Source: Mesostigma viride
Lineage: Eukaryota; Streptophyta; Mesostigmatophyceae; Mesostigmatales; Mesostigmataceae
Assembly: GCA_009746045.1 (NCBI GenBank)
Contig: RPFO01000406.1
Location: 429,501-493,500, forward strand
Direction of reading: 5' to 3'
Length of the DNA: 64,000 nucleotides
In this document: positions 33,291 through 43,679 of the stretch, in pieces
Position numbering within the stretch: position 1 is the stretch's first letter
Layout of the letters: each line of letters opens with the position of its first letter
Notes under the pieces: generated by a model
Databases searched by the model: none
The model's input: only the letters and a program-made list of their open reading frames with translations
Told to the model about the DNA's origin: nothing
Position numbers and translations under genes: made by a program

Positions 33291-34446
33291 GGGCTTCCAG
33301 TGGATAGAGGCGTATAAGGTCAACAAGCATAACTGGTAATGGTCAGTATTGGGATGGAGAGAACCTTGGGGCTGGCCGATGTCGTTGTAGAACAGCTGGG
33401 AAAGGCTTTTTCTAGGCCGGACCTCCCTCCTGCACCAACTTCTCGAGGGTAACAGGGGTTGAGGGGTGATGGGGGCAACAAGAAGGAGCGATGTGTGATT
33501 GATGACACTGAAACTCCTCTGCGACCTTTGCCTTGGTTATATATTGGAAACGCAGAACGGGACCTCATTCTTGACTTTATCGGTGGAAATGAACTTTCGG
33601 GAGGCCACGATTCTGCTGGTGGTGGGTTGCTCTTTTCTTTGATGTCCAGTAGTCTGTTCGTTGTAAAATGGCCACACTTGATAGTCAGCAAAAGAAATTA
33701 GAAAGCAAAGGGCTGGGTCGCTCTAGACTATGATGCTTTACGGACATTTCATACTAATTCTCAGAGTCTGTGCCTCAAAGTCCCCTTTAGGCAATCACGG
33801 TATACTACTGTTGCACCATATCATGCAATCCAGCCAATCGTAGATGTTTGACGAGGGAGTTCATGGAAGAAGACTAAGATTGGTTCAATAAGAAATTCAA
33901 TGCAAACGGAATGGTATATGCAGGAGCTTGCCAAGTGTCAACAATGGTCGTCACAATCTTGTTAACCAGCCTCAACTACAATCAGTGGCCCGTGGGCAGC
34001 AGGCTTCTTAGGTTATACAGCCTTTAATATGTGAGGTGGCTGGCAGATGTTGCTTTCGTGTTGATGATATGTATGTGGGGGATCAGTGCTGTGTAATTCA
34101 TATTTCTTTGCAGCAAAACAATCGGTACGGGCAACTTAGTAGCTAGTGAATGATCATACGCGGGTGCAGCGTACAGTAGTCACTATTGCTAAAAAGCATG
34201 CAGCCCAAGTAAGTGCAAGCAACAGGCAATAATAAGGGGAATCGTTCTTTGAATGCCGGCGCCTCACGCCCTATACATGACTGTACAGCAAGCTGCATCT
34301 TGTTGTCACGCTTGCAGAATCGACCTTTTCATTAATGCAAATTTTTGAAATCGTCTCACTAATACTGAATGGGGGTTCAGGTGTGTTTGACATTTCTCGA
34401 TTATACGCTATTGCAGAAGGCCGTCAAGGGCGAGCCACTCACTTGA

Positions 34447-35221
34447 TGAGCCTGTCGCACTCCGTTCTATTTCAATAAGGCCGCATCTGTTCGCATCTTG
34501 AGAGTTTGGGCCATGCAGTGACGCTTGGTCTGCATGGGTGGCATGGACCTATGAGGCCTCATGCCTATTATAGAATGTAGCCTTTTGTTGTTGATTAAAA
34601 CAAGTGCATGGACGAGACGTGAAGGACGCTGCCCGTGTTACATGCTGACCGTGTACCTGCGGTTGGTATTTGACATATAGATGTTCCGTTGAAAGCTACA
34701 CTCTGGCTGTCTTTTAATTCAATGAAAAGTGATATTAACTCTGCGTCCAAGCTAATAGCAACTGCCGGGGGGGTCCATTCAGTCACGTGCAACTGCATTA
34801 GCCAAATAGGTTGAATAAACCAAGGGTTGGACAGTGTCCGGTGACTGGTATCGTTTAAAAACACTCGACTGCCAAAGAAATGCAGCATTGAAGAAAATCC
34901 ACACAGAGCAACCTATGCCTCTGTGCGGATGGTTGGCTGACTTTTACTGTAACAGAATAAAATGGTGGGCTCTGCTCCACTAAATATACAGCTCTTTTAC
35001 CTACCGTCATTAAAGACAGAATGGACTTATCAAGCCCCAAGAGACAGGGGAAACACCTTGTATTCTCCAGGCGTTATATCTGAGTGTGGTCGCTTCTCTT
35101 CTGTAGGGCTCATCTCCTAGCAGAATGTACTACGGCGATAGAGAGCTATGGTCCCCTTTTGGTCGGGAGTCTCTCTGCTCATTCGTACAGACACAAGACT
35201 TCCTGTCTACTGCATGGATCG
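34447..35221. other. Gene-free stretch after the ANK-A duplicate
   Basis: No exon or known repeat recognised. Confidence 0.4.
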
Positions 35222-35352
35222 ATTAAATTAAAATCAAAATCAAATTAAATTAAATTGGAACATATCTCCGTTTCAGGAGTACATGTAGCACATATCCATG
35301 AGAATGGGCATATGTATGGATTTTAATACATTCTGGGCTATACTTCCTGCAA
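35222..35352 (-). mobile_element. Truncated 3' end of a non-LTR element with AATTAA tail
   Basis: Reverse complement is similar to 25464-25566 and ends in an AT-rich tandem tail (35222-35256). It abuts the 3' tail of the next element at 35351. Confidence 0.65.
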
Positions 35353-36435
35353 TTAATTAATTAGCTCGTGCTCCCGTTGGGGAGTCACGGAGCACCGAAG
35401 TGCTTTTAATCCCTGGATGTGCACAACAGAAAGAAAGGGCAGAGACCCCCTTTCTCCTTCATGCCAGAGGCATGCCACAGCGGCAATCGGACACGCCATA
35501 GACGATCCGGCAAGTGCTGTGGGTGCAATAAGACCCATGTGAGCATATCATCAACAACAAATAGCGTGGGCAAGTAAGCTGATCATAGCCAGGACGTAGC
35601 ATGTCTGTACAAGGGCTAAGCTGAGGCTATGGCTGGTTGTGTACCGTGTGTTAGCGGTGCACGTGACTAGGTATGCGGGCACGTGACTAGGTGGCACAGC
35701 TAGGCAAACATTCTAGGCATGGCTGCCATGGCGGCAGTGACTACCAATGGATACAAGCTAGGGCTGTTCAAGCTGCTCTAGCCCGCAGGGGGGCGACGTC
35801 CACATCTTGTGGTTAATCATCAGGTCCCCGCCCCTCCACTGTACACCTTGGGCTTCTGGGGGTCCTGCTTGTGGCGGAGGTATTCCGGCCACAGGTCGCG
35901 TCGCTGCTGCTGCTGAGCGGGGGTCAGGTCGTCGTCCAGCGTCCCGGTGAGGTCGTGCAACCTCTTGCGACGAGAAAGGAATCGCCGCTTGTCCTCACGG
36001 GAGGGGAAGGTGAGCAGGACTGGTGGGGGAGCCGCCTTGTCCCGTGAGTGGGGAAGGCGGTGGCACCCGCGCAGTTCTACCTCACCTACCAGCTAGGCCC
36101 ATGAGGGTGAGAAGCTGGTGACTCCTTGAGCTCTAGCCTCGGCAAGGGTGGTTGACGTCTCACCTGGCTTCTGGTGGGGGAAACAACGCAGCACCACTCG
36201 GCACTCGCGGCGAGCGCGGTCGGTGGCCTCCCGTTGTTGTGCCTGGCGGTGCATGGTCCTCCAGCCAGCTCCTGGAGCTTCGTGGCGACGGCGTCGGTGC
36301 ATGGTTGAGGCGGTCGCTGACCGCAGCAGGTCCGCATAGGAGAGCCGCGGCGGGACTGAGGTCGCCAGCACTTCCTGCCGGGGTGGCTGGGATGCGATGG
36401 TCGCCGTCTGCTCCGCTATCTTTTTCCGCTAACTT
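35351..36435 (-). mobile_element. LINE-like element copy A, 5'-truncated
   Basis: On the minus strand it reads the C-terminal part of an ORF1-type protein in frame (EDKRRFLSRRKRLHDL, LDDDLTPAQQQQRRDLWPEY), then a 3' region, the tandem hairpins (35371-35404) and a TTAATTAATT tail. Copy A keeps the frame that copies C and D have lost. Confidence 0.7.
35371..35404 (-). ncRNA. Tandem 3' hairpins of copy A
   Basis: On the minus strand, AGCAC-TTCG-GTGCT is followed 6 nt later by CTCCC-CAAC-GGGAG. The first is a C(UUCG)G tetraloop, known to be unusually stable in RNA. Confidence 0.7.
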
Positions 36436-36854
36436 CCTGCAAGGGTTACGTGTTCATAACTAATTCATTCCTGCAAGGGTAGGGTGTAAACTACACCTGC
36501 TCTGGGTGCACAAAGTGCACCTGCGCCGCTATGTATTCCGTGATCCCGGTCTGTCTGCAGCTAAGGTGCGGACATAGCCTGGAAGAGTCATCATGGCTAA
36601 ACAATGGCTAGGGCATGGCTTCTCAGCAGTGAGTAGCTCTCTGCATAATAGTACGTACTAGGCAAAGCTTGGCTAAATTCATCAAATGCATCATCCGTGG
36701 GGAGTCCCATCGGCCATCATAGGCGCACATGCGCCGGCATTGGCATGCCGAGGGGTGCTGCGTAGCTCCCTCCAGAAGCCAGGTAAGACGTCACTGACCA
36801 CCCTTGCCAATGCGACGAGCTCAATTAGGACCGCATGCAGCTTCTTACCCTAAT
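36436..36854. other. Stretch between element copies A and B
   Basis: Short repeats of CTGCAAGGGT near 36437 and 36472; no gene recognised. Confidence 0.4.
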
Positions 36855-37250
36855 TAGGGCTTGGTAGGTGAGGTAGAACTGCGCGGGTGCCACTGCCTTG
36901 GCGCCTTCCGCACAGACATTCTCACGGGACAAGGTGGCTCCCCCACCAGTCCTGCTCACCTTCCCCTCCCCTTCGAGGACAAGCAGCGGTTCCTCTCTCG
37001 TCGCAAGAGGTTGCACGACCTCACCTGGACGCTGGACGACGACCTGACCCCCCTTCAGCAGCAGCAGCGATGCGACCGGCTGTGGCCCGAATATCTCCGC
37101 CACAAGCTAGCAGGACCCCCAGAAGCCCAAGATGTATACTGGAGGCCGGGGCGGGGACCTGATGACTGTCAACTGACACTGAGATGTGGATGCCTCCATG
37201 GTGGGCTAGAATAACCCTAGCTTCAAACCATTAGTTAGTTCCTTGCAACG
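36855..37250 (+). mobile_element. LINE-like element fragment B
   Basis: A piece of the same ORF1-type protein: EDKQRFLSRRKRLHDL and LDDDLTPLQQQQR at 36975-37070, in frame. It ends where copy C begins. Confidence 0.65.
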
Positions 37251-37423
37251 AAAATGGCTGACGGCGGTATGGCTGACGCCGGCGGAGCTCAGATCTTTTG
37301 CGTCTGAGCCCCAAATTCGGTCAGACCACTTGCATTTGATGCGCTTTTTTCAGACGCACACGCCAGTATAATTGGTTACGGCTGAAACGCAGTATTGCCA
37401 AAGTTACCACGTGACAAGCAGGT

Positions 37424-38847
37424 ATGACGACCCCAAAAGCAAAACGGGGTTTGGAAAAAAAGGAGCTTTCCGGCTCAGTCCCAGCCCAACCCACTCGCCA
37501 TCGTCCTTGCCCAGCCGCCGGGGCTCGCAAACCCATCGCCAGCAAACCCATCGCCAAGCGCCTCGCCCGAGCTCAAGAAACCCTGCCACGAACACAAATG
37601 GCAAAAGTACCTACCAGATTACGACCGCTTTTCTTTCAGCAACTGGCTGCAACTGACCAAAGAAGAATGCGCCGAAATAGTGCGTTTCTTAGCACAGGAA
37701 CGCAAGCTCCATGGGGCCACAGGGCCCATGTCCGCCGACGACCAGGAGACGTTCGTTGCCAGGCCAGAGCTCAACCACCGCGGTCTCAACCACCGCGCCT
37801 CGCTATCATGTGCAGCTTCTTCCAGCTACCTATGGACAAAATCGCCGCCAAGGTCCGCGCCCCAACCCAGCCTGCGCGGCCGACAGCCACATCGCGGGCT
37901 TCCTCCCTCTGCAAGGATGACATCCGAGCAGTGCTGGAGGAGCACGTGACTGATGTGGCCGCTGGCCGAGAAGATCAGTGACATCGCTGAACACGACGCT
38001 CAACACGGTTGAGGCCCGGGTCTCCAATGTGGAAACCCGGGTCGTCCACAAGCTCCAACCCCAGTTCAACGACGCTGCACACCGCGGCGCAGGCATCTGA
38101 GACGCACGCTGCACTTGTCTCTCGCCTTAACCAGGTGCATGGAGGGCAAGTGCGGACTGAGTGCTTATGAAGAAGCTTGAAGCCATAACCGCCCACACCG
38201 AGGCCAGGCTGGCCTCACAGGTCCCAAAGATAGCGGAGCAGACGGCCACCATCGCATCCCAGCCACCCCGGCTGCCGGGATGCTGGTGACCTTCCGCCCC
38301 TCTCTTATGCGGACCTGCTGCGAGCAGCGACCGCCTCCACCACTGACGCCATCGCCACGAAGCCACGAAGCCTTCCGGTCCAGGAGCTCAGTAAAGGCCT
38401 CCGCCACTGATGAGGCACAACAACGGGAGGCCACCGACCGCGCTCGCCGCGACTGTCGGGTGGGGTTGCGTCCTTTCCCCCAGAAGCCAGCAGGTGAGAC
38501 GTCAACCTCCCTTGCCGACGAGCTTAAGGACCAGCTCCTTACCCTCATGGGCCTGGTAGGTGAGGTAGAACTGCGTGGGTGCCACCGCCTTTCCCACTCA
38601 CGGGATAAGGCGGCTCCCCCACCAGTCCTGCTCAACTTCCCCTCCCGTGAGGACAAGCAGCGCGGGTTCCGGCCTCTCTCGTCGCAAGCGGTTGCACGAC
38701 CTCACCTGGACGCTGGACGACGACCTGACCCCCGCTCAGCAGCAGCAGCGACGCGACCTGTGGTCGGAATACCTCCGCCACAAGCAGGACCCCCAGAAGC
38801 CCAAGGTGTACTGGAGGGGCGGGGACCTGATGATCAACCACAACTGA
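37424..38847 (+). pseudogene. ORF1-type RNA-binding protein of copy C, frameshifted
   Basis: The N-terminal part is basic and Pro/Ala-rich, the middle carries a helix-rich stretch (TKEECAEIVRFLAQERKL), and the C-terminal domain ends PQKPKVYWRGGDLMINHN and stops. The C-terminal domain (DDDLTPxQQQQRRDLWPEYL, YWRGGDL) resembles the last domain of ORF1 proteins in algal LINE elements. A 7-nt insertion at about 38660-38680, relative to copies A and B, splits it between two frames. Confidence 0.6.
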
Positions 38848-39253
38848 GATGTGGATGCCCCCAGCGGGCTAGAATAGCTTGCCTAATAATAGCCCTAGCT
38901 TGTATCGGCATTGGTAGTCACTGCCGCTCTGGCAGCTGCATGCTTAGAATGTTTGCCTAGCGTTGCCAACATACCTAGTCACGTGCCGCTCACGCACGGT
39001 ACACAACCAGCCATAGCCTTAGCCTAGTCCTTTTACAGCCATATGCTACGTCCTGGCTATGATCAGATTACTTGCCCACGCTCCTTGTTATGCCATGCTC
39101 ACATGGGTAGTTATTGCACCCACAGATTGCCGGATCGTTAGCGTGTCCGTAGCTAGCGTGCCCGAATGCAGCTGTGGCATGCCTTAGTAGGCATGACTGA
39201 AGGAGACTGGGGGTCTCTGCCCTTTCTCCTGTTGTGCACACTCAGGGATCAAA

Positions 39254-39287
39254 AGCACTTCGGTGCTCCGTGACTCCCCAACGGGAG
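39254..39287 (+). ncRNA. Tandem 3' hairpins of copy C
   Basis: AGCAC-TTCG-GTGCT (39254-39267) and CTCCC-CAAC-GGGAG (39274-39287). Confidence 0.7.
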
Positions 39288-39329
39288 CACGTGTTTAATT
39301 AATAAATTAATTAATTCAAACCATTGTTG

Positions 39330-39735
39330 AATCACCGCGGCAGGCTGCCGCCATGGCAGCCATGCCTAGAATGTTTGCCCAGCCGTGCCACCATGCATAC
39401 CTAGTCACGTGCACCGCTAACGCACAGTACACAACCAGCCATAGCCTTAGCTTAGCCCTTGTACAGCCATGCTACGTCCTGGCTATGATCCTTGTTACGA
39501 TGTGCTCACATGGGTCTTATTGCACCCGCAGAACTTGCCGAATCGTCTATCGCCGGTGTCCGATTGCTGCTGTACGTGGCATGCCTCCGTGGCATGATGA
39601 AGGAGAAAGGGGGTCTCTGCCCTTTCTTCCTGTAGTGCACATCATACAGGAATTAAAAGCACTCCGGTGCTCCGTGACTCCCCAACGGGGGCACGAGTTA
39701 AATTAATTCATAAAATTAATTAATTAATTCATTAG
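39330..39735 (+). mobile_element. LINE-like element 3' end only
   Basis: Starts in the 3' untranslated region (matching copy C from about 38930) and ends with hairpins at 39658-39671 (loop TCCG) and 39678-39691 (one wobble pair) and an AATTAATT tail. This is a typical 5'-truncated insertion. Confidence 0.75.
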
Positions 39736-39998
39736 TGTAATAGGCGTGGCACGTGTAAGCCTGACTAGTCTACACTACTGCTTAATATGCTCCCTACTAG
39801 CCCTTAAATGGTACTGACTGATATATATTCATTGAGAATGATAGATTACGGAGACTGATATATATTAAAAATATAATTACTTACAGCAGAGTGAAATCAC
39901 TCAAACCAAAGCAAACGCCCAGCTATAAACCTATATACAGAGCCATGTCAAAGCTCTATACTACGATAAGACCAATGGAAACGCCTAACGGGAGGAAC

Positions 39999-40598
39999 CT
40001 AATAGCCCTGCTGCACCGCAAAATCAGCCCGCGTACGGCGGAGCATGATGTCAGCCATGGCCCGAGTCAGCGCCACCGACAAGCGCTGACGCCAATATGA
40101 CGTCCAGGTCCGCGCCGACCATGGGGCCCGCTGGCCCTCCAGGTCCAGCCGGTCCTCCCGGAGCCGGCAACACTCCTTGAAGAAGGCGGAGGTCAGGGGC
40201 CCCATGGCCCCAAACTCCTCCAGGACAAAGGGCACCACACGATGGTGCCCGACGTCGCCGTAGGCCAGGAGCTTGGCCCGCTCCGCCCGGTCCGCCGTGT
40301 AACCTGCCGTGAGGGAGGCCCCAGCCACGTGGCTAAGAGCCAAGGGCCGCGCCACCGAAACGTCAATAAGCAGATGCCGGCCACCCCCCTCAAAGTCCAG
40401 CACCACGATGTCAGGCCGGTGGTTGGGGGAATAGAAGGCAGCGCCATCCGCATCCTCGGACCGGATGTTCGCGTGGGGGAAAACCGACCGAATCATGGCG
40501 AGCACCACCGTCAGGAGGACAGTGTGCAAATACAAATACCAATTCTGATTCTGTTGGCCCCCCATGCAGATGCTGATATATATAGCGGGCAGTACCAA
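39999..40598 (-). pseudogene. C-terminal endonuclease-like remnant of a reverse-transcriptase polyprotein
   Basis: An open frame of 199 codons with HRPDIVVLDFEGGGRHLLID then VSVARPLALSHVAGA, RAERAKLLAYGDVGHHRVVP and FVLEEFGAMGPLTSAFF. This block is known to me from the C-termini of retrotransposon polyproteins in algae and other eukaryotes. It looks like a restriction-like (PD-D/ExK) nuclease core, although the usual Lys position is not Lys here. The polymerase part is absent. It could be the ORF2 remnant of an autonomous partner of the neighbouring elements; this is inference. Confidence 0.6.
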
Positions 40599-40640
40599 CC
40601 TGAGTCTGTCCGCTACAAATTAATAGCGGACAGTTGGTTG

Positions 40641-42290
40641 GGAGCATAACGCGAGTGCCAGCTAGGTATTTCCGTGATATTATTAGCCAGGCGTCTTCAG
40701 TTAGATGTGTACTACGTCCCGTACCTAAACATCACTACATTCTGACAAGTACACAGGGACTAATTATTGACCAAAGTACAGGGGTACCCTTTTCCATGGG
40801 ACGAAAACATGAATGTAAAATATTGACCGGCATCCGTGCGGATTTGCCGCCATGGCGGTGCAGAAAACTGACTGGCGCAGGAGCGTCGATGCATGGATTC
40901 GTTCCAAAGTTTGTATCGGCACACTTTATACGTCATAAAGATGCTATAGACCTATAGTTGCGCAACCTCTAACGAGGCGCGCAATCATCTCGGGCACGTT
41001 TTTATTGCGTCAACACGCGTTCACTACCACGGGGATGCCGATGAAGCTAGCACTTGGTATTTGCCGTTTTATCATTGAATATTTCGCAACGATTAACTTT
41101 CTTATGATGTATATCGCATAGTTCATCAGCGCCGGCTGTGGGCCAGGGAAGCCTCGGGGCATCGTTTCTGTCATGAGCTTGCTACACGTCAGACAGCCTT
41201 TTTTGCGGTAGTTGGACCTGGCGCAGTTTGCAGTCCCTGCCGATGCCGTGAAGGAGGTAAAGCGGTTTTATCGTTCGGTAAGTAATCCCGGACTTATTAT
41301 TAAAGTTTCGTGGTGTTCCCTCCTTACTACTTTTATGTAATGGTTTGTCGTGGTGGCTGCGTACAACCATTTCGCCCAGTTTATCATCCGTTTTGTTCAT
41401 GGTTAGCTGCGTCTTCATCCTATATACTACTAGAGTAACGATCGATGTAATGCATGGTATTGTGGTGATGGGGTTTCTTGCCTACATTAATTCTTTGGAA
41501 AGATGGTATCTTGGCCAGGTTTTGGTTAGCTTTTTGGTTTTGTTAGTAGTAGAGGACACCCCATAGCCAGTTAGCAGCTAGTATTATAAAGCCCAGCATA
41601 CAGGGAGCACTAGCTAGCATTGTCATTGAGCTAGGCTTACATGTACTTGTTTATTACAGCATCAGCACAAGAAAAAAGTGAGCATCGTGTTTGGCTTGTG
41701 TGGTTTCAAGGGTGTGCCCTTACCATGCTATGATACGTACAAATGTGGCTGTGCATAGGCGTGGTTACCTATATCTTTATATGCTATGATGGATGTTCTG
41801 CAGCCTGCATGTACTGGATGTAATTAGCATGTTTGATCATTCATGATGTTTTGTGTTGCTATGGGATAAGAATTTAGCTTTGTAATGCTAGCAAGCGTCA
41901 CCCGCCAAACTGTCCGCTATTGGTAGCGGGCATTTATTTTCAGAGCTTGCAGCTGGGTCCCTGGGACACCCCATGATCGATGTCAGTGTTCGGAGGCCCT
42001 CAATGGCTTCCCATTCAACTGCCTTGGCAAGACCAGGACCAACAAACGTGATTTGACATCCAATGTTGCATTATAAGTGTCTCTTGTCTCGCACCATGCG
42101 CACCCCCTGCCAGGGGGTGCTATATTTAGCACCCATAGGACATTGCAATATGACCAATCTAGGAGGTCAATATATGTGTGTGCTTTGGTCCTAGTATGGA
42201 CCATAAATAATTATTAGGTTGGTTTGTGGGGATTGTGATGCCGCCAAGTGCTAACTGACTGATAGATATAGCAGTGAGTTGGATACCATG
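40641..42290. other. Gene-free stretch
   Basis: No exon recognised. A short block TCCGCTA...TAGCGG near 40607-40626 recurs in variant form near 41919-41930. Confidence 0.4.
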
Positions 42291-42299
42291 GCTAGGCTG

Positions 42300-43205
42300 G
42301 GGTCAGTTCATGCTGGGGTGGCACTGGGCCGGCCGGCCTGCCAGGCAGTGAGGGCTTGTGGTCGACATGGATGACCGCCCCGGCCCCTCCAGTATCCGGC
42401 TTCCCCCCGGCTGCGGTCAGTGCCGGAGCTGGAGGTAGGTCGGCCATTATTAGCTCCCGTCGCCGTTGTTGCTGCGCCACTGACCGGGTCACTGAAGTCG
42501 TCGTCCCGAGCGTCAGTACTGAGGAAGTCCCCGCGAGCCCGGCTCTTGTGGCATTTAAGGAACAACAGCTTACTATCCGCCGGCCATGTCAGTACTCAAC
42601 GGTGAGGAGCACAACGGTGAGGGGAGCCGGTCCAGCCTTACCCGGCGCGCGGGGAAGGCGGACAGCCGACATTCGCAACTCACCAGTGATTGCCATGGGG
42701 GTAAGGATGTCGCGCTCAGAAACGCGATATGGCAAGAGACTCGGAGTCCTCACTCTGCCGGCTGGTCGAAGGGCTTGACGATGACGTTATGGCTGCGCTT
42801 AATAAGGTGATGCCGGCTTCCTCGCGGAGGTCAAGTGCCAACGGCTGCGATCGGTGGAGGCGGGTGGATCGAGGTGGTGTGGTGCTTCAGCATGTCTGCC
42901 CAGGTCTGCAGGTGCGTGGGAGGAGCATCGTCGGCACTGCAGGGCCAGCAGGTCACTGCTGGCCGGGCGGCAATGTCCTTCACCGCCTGCAGCTGGTGAT
43001 GGGCGGCCGGTGAGGCCTGCGGTGTTTTTACAGGCACTCGATGGCGATGGCCGTTGTCCTCAGTTGAGGCGCTGGTCGATGTCGAGGAGCTGGGCGGTGA
43101 TGGCGTTGGTGGTGGCGGGGGTGGGGGTGGAGGTGGATCGAGGCGAGGGGCCGGGTGGAAGTGGCGGTGGAGATGGTGTGCCGGAGCTCGGCAGTCAGCG
43201 TGCAG
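42300..43205 (-). other. Low-complexity open frames, possibly retroelement gag/ORF1 debris
   Basis: Minus-strand frames are rich in Pro, His, Ser and Thr (a run of ten Pro near 43110) with HLQTWADMLKHHT near 42900. The composition suggests an element-derived protein, but no domain is recognised and the frame is broken. Confidence 0.3.
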
Positions 43206-43236
43206 CCCATCAATCAATTAATTAATTAAACACGTG

Positions 43237-43270
43237 CTCCCGTTGGGGAGTCACGGAGCACCGAGGTGCT
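43237..43270 (-). ncRNA. Tandem 3' hairpins of copy D
   Basis: On the minus strand, AGCAC-CTCG-GTGCT (43270-43257) then CTCCC-CAAC-GGGAG (43250-43237). Stems are kept while the first loop has changed. Confidence 0.7.
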
Positions 43271-43679
43271 TTTGATCCCTGTGTGTGCCCAACAAGAGAA
43301 AGGGCAGAGACCCCCAGTCTCCTTCATGCCTAAGGCATGCCACAGCTCGCGGCATTCGGGCATGCTAGCTAAACGGACACGCTAACGATCCGGCAATCTG
43401 TGGGTGCAATAAGACCATGTCAATGCCCATGTGAGCATGGCATAACAAGGAGCGTGGGCAAGTAATCTGATCATAGCCAGGACGTACGTAGCATGGCTGT
43501 ACAAGGACTAGCTAGGCTAAGGATATATGGCTGGTTGTGTACCGTGCGTTAGCGGCACCTGACTAGGTATGTTGGCACAGCTAGGCAGACATTCTAAGCA
43601 TGGCTGCCAGAGCGGCAGTGACTACCGATGGACTTGTAAGCTAGGGCTATTGCTATTCTAGCCCGCTGGGGGCGTCCAC

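Larger units (their letters stand above)
30796..33334 (+). mobile_element. 2.5-kb gag-bearing retroelement with 5-bp target duplication
   Basis: Comparison with the empty site in copy 1 (near 12527) defines the insertion. GGTAA flanks it at 30791-30795 and 33335-33339, and the element ends AGTTA...TAACT. A 5-bp duplication is typical of LTR-type integrases, but I find no long terminal repeats and no reverse transcriptase. It has a structured leader and one gag-like protein, so it is non-autonomous or internally deleted. Confidence 0.7.
29183..34446 (+). repeat. Segmental duplication, copy 2, with insertion
   Basis: Copy of 10919-13626. It begins at the base after the CACTA end, so the ankyrin exons 1-4 are absent. 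It is interrupted by the element at 30796-33334 and resumes collinearly after it. Confidence 0.9.
30091..34446 (+). pseudogene. ANK-A': 5'-truncated duplicate of ANK-A split by an insertion
   Basis: Three exons are kept: 30091-30243 (ends MIKSLLQGGVDPTGKAS), 33556-33621 (NGTSFLTLSVEMNFREAT) and 34417-34446 (KAVKGEPLT and stop). Splice signals and phase 0 are retained and many differences are conservative, but the four upstream exons are missing and a 2.5-kb element separates the first from the second kept exon. A stretch at 30594-30660 reads MTTVAEPDRKLIRQLMAAAS in frame, better than its equivalent in copy 1. Confidence 0.75.
37254..39318 (+). mobile_element. LINE-like element copy C, near full length
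   Basis: It starts ATGGCTGACGGCGG, the same as copy D, and ends with the tandem hairpins and a TTAATTAAT-type tail (about 39292-39318). It is about 2.06 kb and encodes only an ORF1-type protein: a start at 37424, KEECAEIVRFLAQERKL near 37660-37710 in another frame, a short coiled coil (MKKLEAITAHTEARLASQV), then KPAGETSTSLADELKDQL ... LDDDLTPAQQQQRRDLW. ORF1 is broken by several shifts, one shared with copy D. No reverse transcriptase or endonuclease is present, so it is non-autonomous. Confidence 0.75.
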
